Shown: piece by piece, positions 43,312 through 54,268 of the stretch | Layout: each line of letters begins with the position of its first letter | Position numbering within the stretch: position 1 is the stretch's first letter | Assembly (NCBI GenBank): GCA_046052145.1 | Contig: JBJOMW010000017.1 | Coordinates: 4,271 to 68,270, forward strand | DNA: 64,000 nucleotides | Direction: 5' to 3' | Source of the DNA: Falsiroseomonas sp046052145 | GTDB taxonomy: Bacteria > Pseudomonadota > Alphaproteobacteria > Acetobacterales > Acetobacteraceae | Program-made: the position numbers and the translations under genes | The notes under the pieces: generated by a model | Database searches by the model: none | Told to the model about the DNA's origin: nothing | What the model saw: the letters and a program-made list of their open reading frames with translations, nothing else

Positions 43312-45221
43312 CGGGCACCGTAGAGCAGAAGGGTGACGAACAGGACGAGGCCGATGATCATCGCGAAGGCGTAGTTCGCGACCCGTCCCGTCTGGATGCG
43401 CACCGCGCCGCGCGCCGCCTGCACGGCGAGGTCCGCCGCACCGTTCGGCACGCCATCGATGATCCGCGCATCGCCGGTTTTCCAAAGCGCCCGCGCCAGG
43501 TGGCGCGCGGGCTGGACGAAGATGCGGTCATAGAGCTCGTCGAAGTACCACTTGTTGAGCAGGAAGCGGTACAGCCCGCCCATGCGCTCCGCGAGCCGGC
43601 CCGGAATTCCCGGGGCGAACATGTAGAGCGCATAGGCGAGCGCGATACCGCCGAAGGCCGCGACCTTTGCCGCAACCGGCACCCAGCCCGGCGTGTGGTG
43701 CGTATGCGCCAGCACCTCGTTGGAAGCGGCCGTGTAGATCGCGCCATTCCAGAAGGCCGCCTGCAAATCGCCCACAAAGAGCGGCGCAAAGAGGAAGCCG
43801 GTGACCACCGCACCCGCCGCCAGAACCAGCAGCGGGATCAGCATCACCGCCGGGCTTTCATGGACATGGTCCATCGTGTGCTGGTCGGCACGCGGGGCGC
43901 CATGGAAGGTCAGGATCAGCAGGCGCCAGGAATAGAAGGCCGTCAGGAAGGCGGCGATCAGCCCCATGGCAAAGGCGTAGCTGCCGGGCCCGCTATGCGC
44001 GGCGTAAGCTGCCTCCAGCACCACATCCTTCGAATAGTAGCCGGCGAAGAAGGGGATGCCCGCCAGCGCCAGGCTGCCGATCCACATCACCGCATAGGTG
44101 ACCGGGATCTTCTTCCAGATGCCGCCCATCCGGCGGATGTCCTGCTCGTCGGACATGGCGTGGATCACGCTGCCCGCACCAAGGAACAGCAGCGCCTTGA
44201 AGAAGGCGTGGGTGAACAGATGGAAGATCGCCGCCTGATAGGCGCCGACGCCGATGGCGAAGAACATGTAGCCCAGCTGCGACATGGTCGAGTAGGCGAT
44301 GACCCGCTTGATGTCGTTCTGCACGCAGCCGATTGTCGCCGCGGCAAAGGCCGTGGTGGCGCCAACGATCGCGACGATGGAGAGCGCCACCGGCGCGTAC
44401 TCCATCACCGGCGACATGCGTGCCATCAGGAAGACGCCTGCCGTGACCATGGTGGCCGCGTGGATCAGCGCGGAGACCGGCGTCGGTCCCTCCATCGCAT
44501 CCGGCAGCCAGGTGTGCAGCCCAAGCTGCGCCGACTTGCCGCAAGCGCCGAGGAAGAGCAGCACGCCGATCACTTCCAGCGCGGGCAGCCCGAGGAAGGT
44601 CACCTGCCGCGCCACATCCACGCCGGCGAAGATCGTCTCGAACTCGACCGAGCCGAAGGTCCAGAAGGTGAGCGCGAGGCCGAGCATGAAGAACAGGTCG
44701 CCCACGCGGTTCACGATGAAGGCCTTCATCGCCGCCGCATTCGCGCTCTCACGCTCATACCAGTAGCCGATCAGCAGGTAGCTCGCGAGGCCAACCCCTT
44801 CCCAGCCAAAGAAGAGCTGCACGAGGTTGTCCGCCGTCACCAGCATCAGCATCATGAAGGTGAAAAGGCTGAGATAGGCGAAGAAGCGCGGCGGCGTCTC
44901 GTCGTGGGACATGTAGCCCACGGAGTAGATGTGGATCAGCGTCGAGATGAAGGTGACCATCGCCACCATCACGACACTCAGCGTGTCGTAGCGCAGCGCC
45001 CACTCGACCTCGAAGCTGCCGACATCGAGGAAGACCAGCACGGGCACGACACCCGGCGCGGAGCCGAGCGCGACCTCGACAAAGGCGCCCATGCCGCAGG
45101 CGGCGGCCAGCGCCATGCAGGCGACGGTCACCCACATGGACGCCCGGTCGCCGAGCCAGCGGCCGAGGAACCCGGCCAGGCACGCGCCCAGCAGCGGGAA
45201 GAAGACGGCACCGACGTACAT
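43308..45221 (-). CDS. nuoL: NADH-quinone oxidoreductase subunit L
   Basis: This 637-residue distal antiporter-like subunit includes NLVQLFFGWEGVGLASYLLI, KSAQLGLHTWLPDAMEGPTP and AAATIGCVQNDIKRVIAYST. The long C-terminal part (about residues 500-637) fits the lateral helix HL and the final membrane helix. It starts four bases after nuoK ends and overlaps nuoM. Confidence 0.97.
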   Translation of the reverse strand: MYVGAVFFPLLGACLAGFLGRWLGDRASMWVTVACMALAAACGMGAFVEVALGSAPGVVPVLVFLDVGSFEVEWALRYDTLSVVMVAMVTFISTLIHIYSVGYMSHDETPPRFFAYLSLFTFMMLMLVTADNLVQLFFGWEGVGLASYLLIGYWYERESANAAAMKAFIVNRVGDLFFMLGLALTFWTFGSVEFETIFAGVDVARQVTFLGLPALEVIGVLLFLGACGKSAQLGLHTWLPDAMEGPTPVSALIHAATMVTAGVFLMARMSPVMEYAPVALSIVAIVGATTAFAAATIGCVQNDIKRVIAYSTMSQLGYMFFAIGVGAYQAAIFHLFTHAFFKALLFLGAGSVIHAMSDEQDIRRMGGIWKKIPVTYAVMWIGSLALAGIPFFAGYYSKDVVLEAAYAAHSGPGSYAFAMGLIAAFLTAFYSWRLLILTFHGAPRADQHTMDHVHESPAVMLIPLLVLAAGAVVTGFLFAPLFVGDLQAAFWNGAIYTAASNEVLAHTHHTPGWVPVAAKVAAFGGIALAYALYMFAPGIPGRLAERMGGLYRFLLNKWYFDELYDRIFVQPARHLARALWKTGDARIIDGVPNGAADLAVQAARGAVRIQTGRVANYAFAMIIGLVLFVTLLLYGAR

Positions 45222-45225
45222 GCGC

Positions 45226-45537
45226 CTAGCCCTTCAGGGTCGAGACGTCCTCGACCTCGATCGTGCCGCGGTTGCGGAAGTAGATGACAACGATGGCAAG
45301 CCCGATCGCGGCCTCGGCGGCGGCAACCGTCAGGATCAGCATCGCAAAGACCTGCCCCGTCAGGTCGCCGAGCTGCGCCGAGAAAGCGACCAGGTTCAGC
45401 GTGACGGACAGCAGGATCAGCTCGATCGACATCAGGATGACGATGACGTTCTTCCGGTTCAGGAAGATGCCGAGCACGCCGAGCGTGAAGAGGATCGCAC
45501 CGACCGTGAGGTAGTGCGCGAGGCCGACGGCCATCAT
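45226..45537 (-). CDS. nuoK: NADH-quinone oxidoreductase subunit K
   Basis: This 103-residue, three-helix subunit carries the conserved glutamates in MSIELILLSVTLN and AAEAAIGLAIVV. Start candidates are ATG 45537 and 45534; an upstream ATG at 45567 lies within nuoJ. The first gives a one-base separation from the nuoJ stop. Confidence 0.94.
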   Translation of the reverse strand: MMAVGLAHYLTVGAILFTLGVLGIFLNRKNVIVILMSIELILLSVTLNLVAFSAQLGDLTGQVFAMLILTVAAAEAAIGLAIVVIYFRNRGTIEVEDVSTLKG

Positions 45538-45538
45538 C

Positions 45539-46225
45539 TCAGTGGTGCCCCCCGTGATGGCCGGCATGCGCGACCTGCTTCGGCGTCTCGGCCGGCGCGT
45601 CCACTGGCGGGCGCTCGATGCCGATGGTGCCGAGGCCGGCGCCGGTCTGCGGCTGGCGGAGGTTCACGCTGCCGCTGCGCGCGACCTGCTTGCCCACATC
45701 CTGCCGCTTGCTGGTCGGCTGACCGCGCAGCGTCAGCACGATCGCGCCGATCATCGCGACCAGCAGGATCAGCCCGGAAAGCTGGAAGAGCCAGACATGG
45801 TCCGTATAGAGGATGCGCCCGAGCGCGCGGGTGTTGTCCACATCCGCCGGCGTCGGGTTGAGCCGGAGCCCTGCCGCATCCTGCGCGAAGGTCCAGGTCG
45901 CGTAGACCAGCACCAGTTCCAGGAACAGGATCGCACCGAGTACTGCGCCGAGCGGCGCGTAGCGCTGGAAGCCCTCGCGGAGCTTCGCGAAATCCACGTC
46001 GAGCATCATCACGACGAAGAGGAACAGCACCGCGACCGCGCCGACATAGACGATGACCAGGATCATCGCCAGGAACTCGGCGCCCGCGATCAGGAACAGC
46101 GCCGCGGCATTGAAGAAGGCGAGGATCAGGAACAGCACGCTGTGCACCGGATTGCGGCTGGTCACGACCATGACCGCGCTCGCGATCAGCACCGCGGCGA
46201 AGAGGTAGAAGGCGGCGGCGATCAT
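45539..46225 (-). CDS. nuoJ: NADH-quinone oxidoreductase subunit J, with extended His-rich tail
   Basis: This 228-residue membrane subunit (the E. coli protein is about 184) has five predicted membrane segments in the first ~170 residues, with VYVGAVAVLFLFVVMMLDV as the characteristic helix. The final ~50 residues are polar and end HAGHHGGHH. It overlaps the nuoI stop by four bases. Confidence 0.94.
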   Translation of the reverse strand: MIAAAFYLFAAVLIASAVMVVTSRNPVHSVLFLILAFFNAAALFLIAGAEFLAMILVIVYVGAVAVLFLFVVMMLDVDFAKLREGFQRYAPLGAVLGAILFLELVLVYATWTFAQDAAGLRLNPTPADVDNTRALGRILYTDHVWLFQLSGLILLVAMIGAIVLTLRGQPTSKRQDVGKQVARSGSVNLRQPQTGAGLGTIGIERPPVDAPAETPKQVAHAGHHGGHH

Positions 46226-46713
46226 CGGTAGGGCGCGTCCAGCTCGAGCCGCTTGGCCAGCGCCGCTTCCCAGCGGTCGCCGTTATCCAGCAGGCGCTCC
46301 TTGTTGTAGAGCAGTTCCTCGCGCGTCTCGGTGGCGAACTCCATGTTCGGCCCCTCGACGATCGCGTCCACCGGGCAGGCTTCCTCGCACATGCCGCAGT
46401 AGATGCACTTCGTCATGTCGATGTCGTAGCGCGTGGTGCGGCGGGATCCGTCCTCGCGCGGCTCGGCCTCGATGGTGATGGCCTGGGCGGGGCAGATCGC
46501 CTCGCACAGCTTGCAGGCGATGCAGCGCTCCTCCCCATTCGGATAGCGGCGGAGCGCATGCTCGCCCTTGAAACGCGGGGAGAGCGGCGTCTTCTCGTAC
46601 GGATAGGCGATGGTCGCCTTCGGCTTGAAGAACATCTTCAGCGTCAGCCACATGCCGCCGGCAAGCTCTGCCAGCAGGAAGCTGCGCGCAACGCGGTCGA
46701 GGGTGATTGCCAT
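46222..46713 (-). CDS. nuoI: NADH-quinone oxidoreductase subunit I
   Basis: This 163-residue ferredoxin-like peripheral-arm subunit binds two [4Fe-4S] clusters (N6a, N6b). The cysteine motifs are CIACKLCEAICP and CIYCGMCEEACP. GEHALRRYPNGEERCIACKL is a typical lead-in. It follows nuoH by 15 bases. Confidence 0.97.
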   Translation of the reverse strand: MAITLDRVARSFLLAELAGGMWLTLKMFFKPKATIAYPYEKTPLSPRFKGEHALRRYPNGEERCIACKLCEAICPAQAITIEAEPREDGSRRTTRYDIDMTKCIYCGMCEEACPVDAIVEGPNMEFATETREELLYNKERLLDNGDRWEAALAKRLELDAPYR

Positions 46714-46728
46714 TCTCGTCCTCCCTCC

Positions 46729-47751
46729 TCAGGCCGCGCCCGGCAGCCAGCCGAACAGCTTGAGTGCGGCGGCGGTCAGCACCAGCCACACCAGGCTGAA
46801 GGGCAGGAAGACCTTCCAGCCCAGCCGCATCAGCTGGTCGTAGCGGTAGCGCGGGAAGGTCGCGCGCACCCAGATGAAGATGAACAGGCAGGCGCAGATC
46901 TTGAACACGAACCACATCGGCCCGGGGATCCAGTTGAAGGGCGCGATGTCGAGCGGCGGGTACCACCCACCCAGGAACAGGATGGTGATCAGCGCGCTCA
47001 TCAGGATCATGTTCGCGTATTCGCCGAGGAAGAACAGCGCGAAGGACATGGAGCTGTATTCGACGAAGAAGCCAGCGACGAGTTCGCTCTCGCCTTCCGG
47101 CAGGTCGAAGGGTGCGCGGTTCGTCTCGGCCAGCGCCGAGATGAACATGATCACGAACATCGGGAAGAGCGGGATGATGAACCAGAGGTTCTCCTGCGCC
47201 CGCACGATCTCCGTCAGGTTCAGCGAGCCGACGCAGAGCAGCACGGTGACGATCACGAAGCCCATCGAGACCTCATAGGACACCATCTGCGCGGCGGAGC
47301 GCAGCGCGCCGAGGAAGGCGTATTTCGAATTCGACGCCCAGCCCGCGATGATGATGCCATAGACGCCGAGCGAGCTGATCGCGAAGAGATACAGAATGCC
47401 GACATTGATGTCGGCGATCGCCCAGCCATCATTCACCGGGATGACCGCCCAGGCGAGCATCGCCAGCATGAAGGTGATCATCGGCGCCAGGATGAACAGC
47501 ACGCGGCTGGCCCCGGCGGGGATGATCGTCTCCTTCATCAGCATCTTCAGCGCATCGGCGAAGGGCTGCAGCATGCCGAAGGGCCCGACCACATTCGGCC
47601 CCTTGCGCATCTGCATCGCCGCCAGGACCTTGCGCTCGGCCCAGGTGAGGTAGGCGACGCCGATCAGCAGCGGCACCAGCAACGCCATGGCCTGCGCGAC
47701 CGTCAGCGCCAGGTGTCCGACCGGGGTGGCGAGGAAAGCTTCCATCGTCAC
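46729..47751 (-). CDS. nuoH: NADH-quinone oxidoreductase subunit H
   Basis: This 340-residue membrane subunit forms the quinone chamber with NuoB and NuoD. MRKGPNVVGPFGMLQPFADA, NRAPFDLPEGESELVAGFF and the glutamate-rich cytosolic loops are conserved. It starts one base after the nuoG stop. Confidence 0.97.
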   Translation of the reverse strand: MTMEAFLATPVGHLALTVAQAMALLVPLLIGVAYLTWAERKVLAAMQMRKGPNVVGPFGMLQPFADALKMLMKETIIPAGASRVLFILAPMITFMLAMLAWAVIPVNDGWAIADINVGILYLFAISSLGVYGIIIAGWASNSKYAFLGALRSAAQMVSYEVSMGFVIVTVLLCVGSLNLTEIVRAQENLWFIIPLFPMFVIMFISALAETNRAPFDLPEGESELVAGFFVEYSSMSFALFFLGEYANMILMSALITILFLGGWYPPLDIAPFNWIPGPMWFVFKICACLFIFIWVRATFPRYRYDQLMRLGWKVFLPFSLVWLVLTAAALKLFGWLPGAA

Positions 47752-47752
47752 A

Positions 47753-49810
47753 TCACTCCGCCGCCTGCAAGGCAGGCTGCTCGCCGTAGGTCCGCGCGCA
47801 TTCGGCCATTACGTCAGAGGCCCGCGCGATCGCATCGGCCAGGTGGTAGTGCTGGATCGGTAGCGCGAAGGGCGCGTCCGACATCTGCGCGGCATCGCCC
47901 GGAGGGCCCGCCGCATCCGCGCAGCCCTGCCGCTCGAACGGCGCGCCGAGGGCCGGCACCGCCTGGATCATCGCCGCGCGCAGCTGCGCCAGATCGTCGA
48001 AGGGCAGGCGGATGCCGAGCCCCTCGCCTGCTGCGCGGATGATGCGCCAATCCTCGCGCGCCTCGCCCGGCGCATGCACCGCAAGCCAGGCGCGCTGCGC
48101 GCGGCCCTCGGTGTTCACATAGGTGCCGTCCTTCTCGGTGTAGGCCGCACCGGGCAGGATCAGGTCGGCGCGCGCAGCCGCGCGGTCGCCGTGATGGCCC
48201 TGGTAGATGACGAAGGTCGAGGGTGCGATCGCCGACGGGTCGAAGCCGTCCGCGCCGAGCAGCCACAGCACGTCCACGCCGCCCGAGAGCATCGGCCCGA
48301 GCGCCTTGCCCTGCGGACCCGGCAGGAAGCCGACATCCAGCGCGCCTGCCTGGCCGCCGAAGAGGTGCAGCAGGTTGAAGCCGTGCCAGTCGGGCCGCAG
48401 CGCATTCGCCGCCGCAGCCACCTGCCACGCCGCGGCAAGGACATGCTGCCCGTCAGCGCGCGCCAGCGCCCCGCGCCCGACGATCACCATCGGGTTCTTC
48501 GCGGCCTTCAGCGTCGCCATGAAAGGATGCGAGCCATCCAGCAGCGCCCGGATCGCGGCCGGCCCATCGCCCAAATGCTGGTGCGGATAGGTCAGGTCCA
48601 CGCCCGCCGGCCCGATACGCCCAATCGGGAAGCGGCCCATCACATGGCGCTTGCGGATGCGCGCATTGATCACCGGCGCTTCCTTGCGGGGGTCGCTGCC
48701 GACGATCAGCAGCGCATCCGCTTCCTCGATGCCGGCGATCGTGCTGTTGAACAGCCAGTAGTCACGACGCGTCGCGTCCAGCGCCGCGCCATCCGTCCGG
48801 CAATCCAGGTTCTGCGAGCCGAGCGCCGTCATCAGCGCCTTCAGCGCAAAGACGCTCTCGGCCTCCACCAGCTCACCCGCCACGGCGCCGACCCGGTCCG
48901 GCGTCGTCGCGCGGATGCGCGTAGCCAGCGCACGGAACGCATCCGCCCAGCTCGCCGGCTTCAGCTTGCCATCCACGCGCAGCCAGGGGCGATCGAGGCG
49001 CTTCTTCTTCAGCCCATCGAAGGAGAAGCGGCCGCGGTCGGCCATCCACTCCTCGTTCACGTCGTCATGGATGCGCGGCAGGATGCGCAGCACCTCGGGC
49101 CCGCGATTATCCACGCGGATATTGGTGCCCGTCGCGTCCTGGACGTCGATGCTGTCGGTCTTGCGCAGCTCCCAGGGCCGCGAGACGAAGGCGTAGGGGC
49201 GCGAGGTCAGCGCGCCGACGGGGCAGATGTCGATCAGATTGCCCGAAAGCTCGGTCGTCAGCGCCTTCTCGACATAGGTGCCAATTTCCATGTTCTCGCC
49301 GCGGTTCGTCGCGCCGAGCTCCGGCACGCCGGCAACCTCAGATGCGAAGCGGACGCAGCGCGTGCACTGGATGCAGCGCGTCATGATCGTCTTGATCAGC
49401 GGCCCGACATACTTGTCCTTCACCGCCCGCTTGGCCTCGCGGTAGCGCGAGCTGTCCATGCCGTAGCCAACCGCCTGGTCCTGCAGGTCGCACTCGCCGC
49501 CCTGGTCGCAGATCGGGCAGTCGAGCGGGTGGTTGATCAGCAGGAATTCCATCACGCCGCGGCGCGCATTGCGCACCATCGCGCTGTCGGTCTTCACCAC
49601 CATCCCGTCCGCCACGGGATAGGCGCAGGAAGCGACGGGCTTCGGCGCCTTCTCCACTTCCACCAGGCACATGCGGCAATTGCCCGCGACCGACAGGCGC
49701 TCGTGGTAGCAGAAGCGCGGGATTTCCTTCCCCGCCGCCTCGCAGGCCTGCAGCACGGTCGCCCCGTTCGGGACCTCGACCTCGATGCCGTCAACGGTAA
49801 CCTTGGCCAT
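47753..49810 (-). CDS. nuoG: NADH-quinone oxidoreductase subunit G
   Basis: This 685-residue subunit is the Fe-S rich part of the electron-input module. The [2Fe-2S] motif is CYHERLSVAGNCRMC followed by a fourth Cys in VASC. The N5 His-Cys ligands are in INHPLDCPICDQGGECDLQD, and the N4 cysteines in RCIQCTRCVRF. The C-terminal molybdopterin-oxidoreductase-like part is degenerate, as normal. The start at 49810 (MAKVTVDGIEVEVPNG) is the family start; the frame is open upstream inside nuoF. Confidence 0.96.
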   Translation of the reverse strand: MAKVTVDGIEVEVPNGATVLQACEAAGKEIPRFCYHERLSVAGNCRMCLVEVEKAPKPVASCAYPVADGMVVKTDSAMVRNARRGVMEFLLINHPLDCPICDQGGECDLQDQAVGYGMDSSRYREAKRAVKDKYVGPLIKTIMTRCIQCTRCVRFASEVAGVPELGATNRGENMEIGTYVEKALTTELSGNLIDICPVGALTSRPYAFVSRPWELRKTDSIDVQDATGTNIRVDNRGPEVLRILPRIHDDVNEEWMADRGRFSFDGLKKKRLDRPWLRVDGKLKPASWADAFRALATRIRATTPDRVGAVAGELVEAESVFALKALMTALGSQNLDCRTDGAALDATRRDYWLFNSTIAGIEEADALLIVGSDPRKEAPVINARIRKRHVMGRFPIGRIGPAGVDLTYPHQHLGDGPAAIRALLDGSHPFMATLKAAKNPMVIVGRGALARADGQHVLAAAWQVAAAANALRPDWHGFNLLHLFGGQAGALDVGFLPGPQGKALGPMLSGGVDVLWLLGADGFDPSAIAPSTFVIYQGHHGDRAAARADLILPGAAYTEKDGTYVNTEGRAQRAWLAVHAPGEAREDWRIIRAAGEGLGIRLPFDDLAQLRAAMIQAVPALGAPFERQGCADAAGPPGDAAQMSDAPFALPIQHYHLADAIARASDVMAECARTYGEQPALQAAE

Positions 49811-49815
49811 GGCGC

Positions 49816-51126
<1,311 letters not shown>

Positions 51127-51128
51127 CG

Positions 51129-51746
51129 TTATTCTCCCGGCACCGCGGTCAGCGTCAGCGGCCCGCCTTCCGGCGCGCTGGTCTGCCGACCGATCGTTGA
51201 ACCCGGCTTCGGCCGCTCGCCGCGCTTCAGCGCCTCGATCAGCGCGACCGTGCGGTCGTAATCGAGGTCCTCGTAATAGTCGTCATCCACCTGCAGCACC
51301 GGCGCGTTCACGCAGGCGCCGAGGCATTCCACCTCGGTCAGGGTGAACAGCCCGTCCGCGCTGGTCTGCCCCACCTTCACATGCGCCGCATCGTGGCAGG
51401 CGCGCATCACATCGTCCGAACCGCGCAGCATGCAGGGCGTGGTGCCGCAGAGCTGCAGGTGGAAGCGCCCAATCGGCTTCATGTTGAACATGAAGTAGAA
51501 GGTCGCGACCTCGTAAACGCGGATCGGCGGCATGCCGAGCCGTTCCGCGATCACGTCCATCGCAACACGCGGCACCCAGGCGCTGCCCGTCTGCCGCCCC
51601 ATCTGGCGTTGCACGACATAGAGCAGCGGGATCGTCGCACTCGCCTGCTTGCCCGCCGGATAGCGCGCGAGGATTTTCCCGATCTGCGCTTCGCTCTGTT
51701 CGTCGAACGCGAAGCTCGTGGGCTCAGCATGCTCCACCGCGCTCAC
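51129..51746 (-). CDS. nuoE: NADH-quinone oxidoreductase subunit E
   Basis: This 205-residue thioredoxin-like subunit carries the N1a [2Fe-2S] cluster. Cysteines are in LCGTTPCMLRG and VECLGACVNAPVLQ. It starts with a GTG that overlaps the nuoD stop (GTGA). There is a Pro/Gly-rich tail after VALIEALKRGE. Confidence 0.94.
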   Translation of the reverse strand: MSAVEHAEPTSFAFDEQSEAQIGKILARYPAGKQASATIPLLYVVQRQMGRQTGSAWVPRVAMDVIAERLGMPPIRVYEVATFYFMFNMKPIGRFHLQLCGTTPCMLRGSDDVMRACHDAAHVKVGQTSADGLFTLTEVECLGACVNAPVLQVDDDYYEDLDYDRTVALIEALKRGERPKPGSTIGRQTSAPEGGPLTLTAVPGE

Positions 51747-52978
51747 CGGTCGATCTCCCCGAAGACGATATCGAGGCTGCCGATGATGGCGACTGCATCC
51801 GCCAGCATGTGCCCCTTGGAAAGCGCCTCCATCGCCTGGAGATGCGCATAGCCCGGCGCGCGGATCTTCACGCGATAGGGCCGGTTGGTGCCGTCGGCGA
51901 CCATGTACACGCCGAACTCGCCCTTCGGCGCTTCCGTGACCGTGTAGGTCGCGCCCGCGGGCACGTGATAGCCCTCAGTGTAGAGCTTGAAGTGGTGGAT
52001 CAGGCTTTCCATCGAGCGCTTCATCGCGCCGCGCGTCGGCGGGACGATCTTGTTGTCAGCGATCTTCACCGGCCCCGGCTTGATGGCGTTCAGGCACTGC
52101 TCGATCAGCCGCAGCGACTGCCGCATCTCCTGCATACGCACGAGGTAGCGGTCGTAGCAGTCACCATGCACGCCGACCGGCACGTCGAAATCGAGCCGGT
52201 CGTACATCTCATAGGGCTGCGACTTGCGCAGATCCCAGGCGCAGCCCGAAGCGCGGAGGCACGGGCCGCTAAAGCCCCAGGCCACCGCCTGCTCAGCTGT
52301 CATCACGCCGATATCAACGGTACGCTGCTTGAAGATGCGGTTCTCCGTCAGCAGCCCCTCAAGCTCATCGAGGAACTTCGGGAACTGCCGGCACCAGGCG
52401 CCGATGCGATCCTCAAGCCCCGCCGGCAGGTCGCGGCTGACGCCGCCCGCGCGGAAGTAGTTGACGTGGTAATGGCTGCCGCCGACCTGCTCGTAGAATT
52501 CCAGCAGGTATTCGCGCTGCTCGAAGCCCCAGAGCGAGGGCGTGATCGCGCCGACATCGAGCGCATAGGTCGTGACGTTCAGCAGATGGTTCAGGATGCG
52601 CGTGATCTCGGCGAACATCGTCCGGATCCAGCGCGCACGCTCCGGCACATCGCCCTCGATGCCGAGCAGCCGCTCCGTCGCAATGACAAAGCTGTGCTCC
52701 ATGCTCATGGGCGAGACGTAGTCGAGGCGATCCATATAGGGCATCGCCTGGAGATACGTCTTGTACTCCATCAGCTTCTCGGTGCCGCGATGCAGCAGAC
52801 CGATATGCGGATCGGCGCGCTCCACCACCTCGCCCTTCATCTCAAGGATGAGGCGCAGCACGCCATGCGCGGCGGGGTGCTGCGGGCCGAAATTGATGTG
52901 GTGCGAATCGACCTCGATCGTCTTCGTCACCGGCTCCTCGGCCGGCGCGGTGGCGGGCGTGGACAGGGCGCTGCTCAT
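51743..52978 (-). CDS. nuoD: NADH-quinone oxidoreductase subunit D
   Basis: This 411-residue subunit forms the quinone site with NuoB. HINFGPQHPAAHGVLRL is the signature; the quinone-contacting His is in this segment. HIGLLHRGTEKLMEYKTY and WGFEQREYLLEFYEQVGG are further conserved parts. It is separate from nuoC, not fused as in E. coli. It overlaps both neighbours by four bases. Confidence 0.97.
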   Translation of the reverse strand: MSSALSTPATAPAEEPVTKTIEVDSHHINFGPQHPAAHGVLRLILEMKGEVVERADPHIGLLHRGTEKLMEYKTYLQAMPYMDRLDYVSPMSMEHSFVIATERLLGIEGDVPERARWIRTMFAEITRILNHLLNVTTYALDVGAITPSLWGFEQREYLLEFYEQVGGSHYHVNYFRAGGVSRDLPAGLEDRIGAWCRQFPKFLDELEGLLTENRIFKQRTVDIGVMTAEQAVAWGFSGPCLRASGCAWDLRKSQPYEMYDRLDFDVPVGVHGDCYDRYLVRMQEMRQSLRLIEQCLNAIKPGPVKIADNKIVPPTRGAMKRSMESLIHHFKLYTEGYHVPAGATYTVTEAPKGEFGVYMVADGTNRPYRVKIRAPGYAHLQAMEALSKGHMLADAVAIIGSLDIVFGEIDR

Positions 52979-53610
52979 CGGGACGGGCCTTCAAGCTGGC
53001 CGCGCTCGGCGCGCGTGAGGTGGACCTTCTCGTCGCCCGGAAGCGTCGTCATCGCCTCCCACGGCGACAGGAAGTCGAAGTTCCGAAAATCCTGGGTCAG
53101 CGCGACGGGCTCATACACCACCTGCTTGCGAGACTCGTCGTACCGGACCTCGACATGGCCGGTGAGGGGAAAATCCTTGCGCAGCGGATGGCCTTCGAAG
53201 CCGTAGTCGGTCAGCAGGCGGCGCAGGTCGGACTGGCCTTCGAAGACGACGCCGTACATGTCCCACGTCTCGCGCTCATACCAGCCGGCCGCAGGCCAGA
53301 TGCCGCCGACGCTCGGCACCGGCGTGTTCTCATCCGTCGTGACAATCACGCGGATGCGGCGGTTATGCGCCAGGCTGAGCAGGTTGTAGACGACCTGGAA
53401 CCGCTCCGCACTTTCCGGAAAATCCACGCCGCAGAGATCCATCAGCTGCTCGAAAGCGAGCCGCGGATCGTCGCGCAGCAGCGTCATCACGGGCAGCAGG
53501 CCCTGGCGCGTGACGCGCAGCACCAGCTCGGCGCCGCGCTCGACGAAGGCTTCCTGCACGGCGGGGCCGGCGGCCTCGGCGATCGCCGCACCCAGATCGG
53601 CGAGGGTCAT
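52975..53610 (-). CDS. nuoC: NADH-quinone oxidoreductase subunit C
   Basis: This 211-residue peripheral-arm subunit of 30-kDa type shows WYERETWDMYGVVFEGQSDL, RRLLTDYGFEGHPLRKDFP and LTGHVEVRYDESRKQVVYEP as the family core. The ATG at 53610 gives a 7-base gap to nuoB; a GTG at 53625 is also in frame. It is normal for a separate NuoC. Confidence 0.95.
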   Translation of the reverse strand: MTLADLGAAIAEAAGPAVQEAFVERGAELVLRVTRQGLLPVMTLLRDDPRLAFEQLMDLCGVDFPESAERFQVVYNLLSLAHNRRIRVIVTTDENTPVPSVGGIWPAAGWYERETWDMYGVVFEGQSDLRRLLTDYGFEGHPLRKDFPLTGHVEVRYDESRKQVVYEPVALTQDFRNFDFLSPWEAMTTLPGDEKVHLTRAERGQLEGPSR

Positions 53611-53617
53611 CTCTGCG

Positions 53618-54187
53618 TCAGCCACGGAGGATCGTCCCGGTCCGGCGGATCTTCTTCTGCAGCTGCAGGATGCCATAGACCAGCGCCTCTGCCGTCGGCG
53701 GGCAGCCCGGCACATAGACATCCACCGGCACGACGCGATCGCAGCCGCGCACCACGCTGTAGCTGTAGTGGTAGTAGCCACCACCATTGGCGCAGCTGCC
53801 CATGGAGATGACCCAGCGCGGCTCGCTCATCTGGTCGTAAACCTTGCGCAGCGCGGGCGCCATTTTGTTGGTCAGCGTGCCGGCCACGATCATCACATCC
53901 GACTGGCGCGGCGAACCGCGCGGGATGATGCCGAAGCGGTCGAGGTCGTAGCGCGCCATATAGGCGTGGATCATCGGCACGGCGCAGCAGGCCAGGCCAA
54001 AGGTCATCGGCCAAAGGCTGCCGGTGCGGGCCCAGTTCACCACCTTGTCGAGGTTGGCGACGACGAAGCCCTTTTCCTCGATCTCGCCGGTGATGCCCTT
54101 GATCACGGCATCCTGCGCGGCGCCGGGGGGCAGCGCCTCCCGGTTCCACGCCATCGCGTCGTCAGACGCTGCACTCGAACCACTCAT
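53618..54187 (-). CDS. nuoB: NADH-quinone oxidoreductase subunit B
   Basis: This 189-residue subunit carries the terminal N2 [4Fe-4S] cluster. The adjacent cysteines are in FGLACCAVPMIHA; the other ligands lie in MGSCANGGGYYH and YVPGCPPTAEAL. It is separated from nuoA by 81 bases, the largest gap inside the operon. Confidence 0.97.
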   Translation of the reverse strand: MSGSSAASDDAMAWNREALPPGAAQDAVIKGITGEIEEKGFVVANLDKVVNWARTGSLWPMTFGLACCAVPMIHAYMARYDLDRFGIIPRGSPRQSDVMIVAGTLTNKMAPALRKVYDQMSEPRWVISMGSCANGGGYYHYSYSVVRGCDRVVPVDVYVPGCPPTAEALVYGILQLQKKIRRTGTILRG

Positions 54188-54268
54188 TCCGTTCTCCCGG
54201 CGCCTGCCGCGCCCGAGGTCAGGAAGCGCCCAACGGGCGCCGTTCCCGGCGTTATTCCCAGTGAACCG

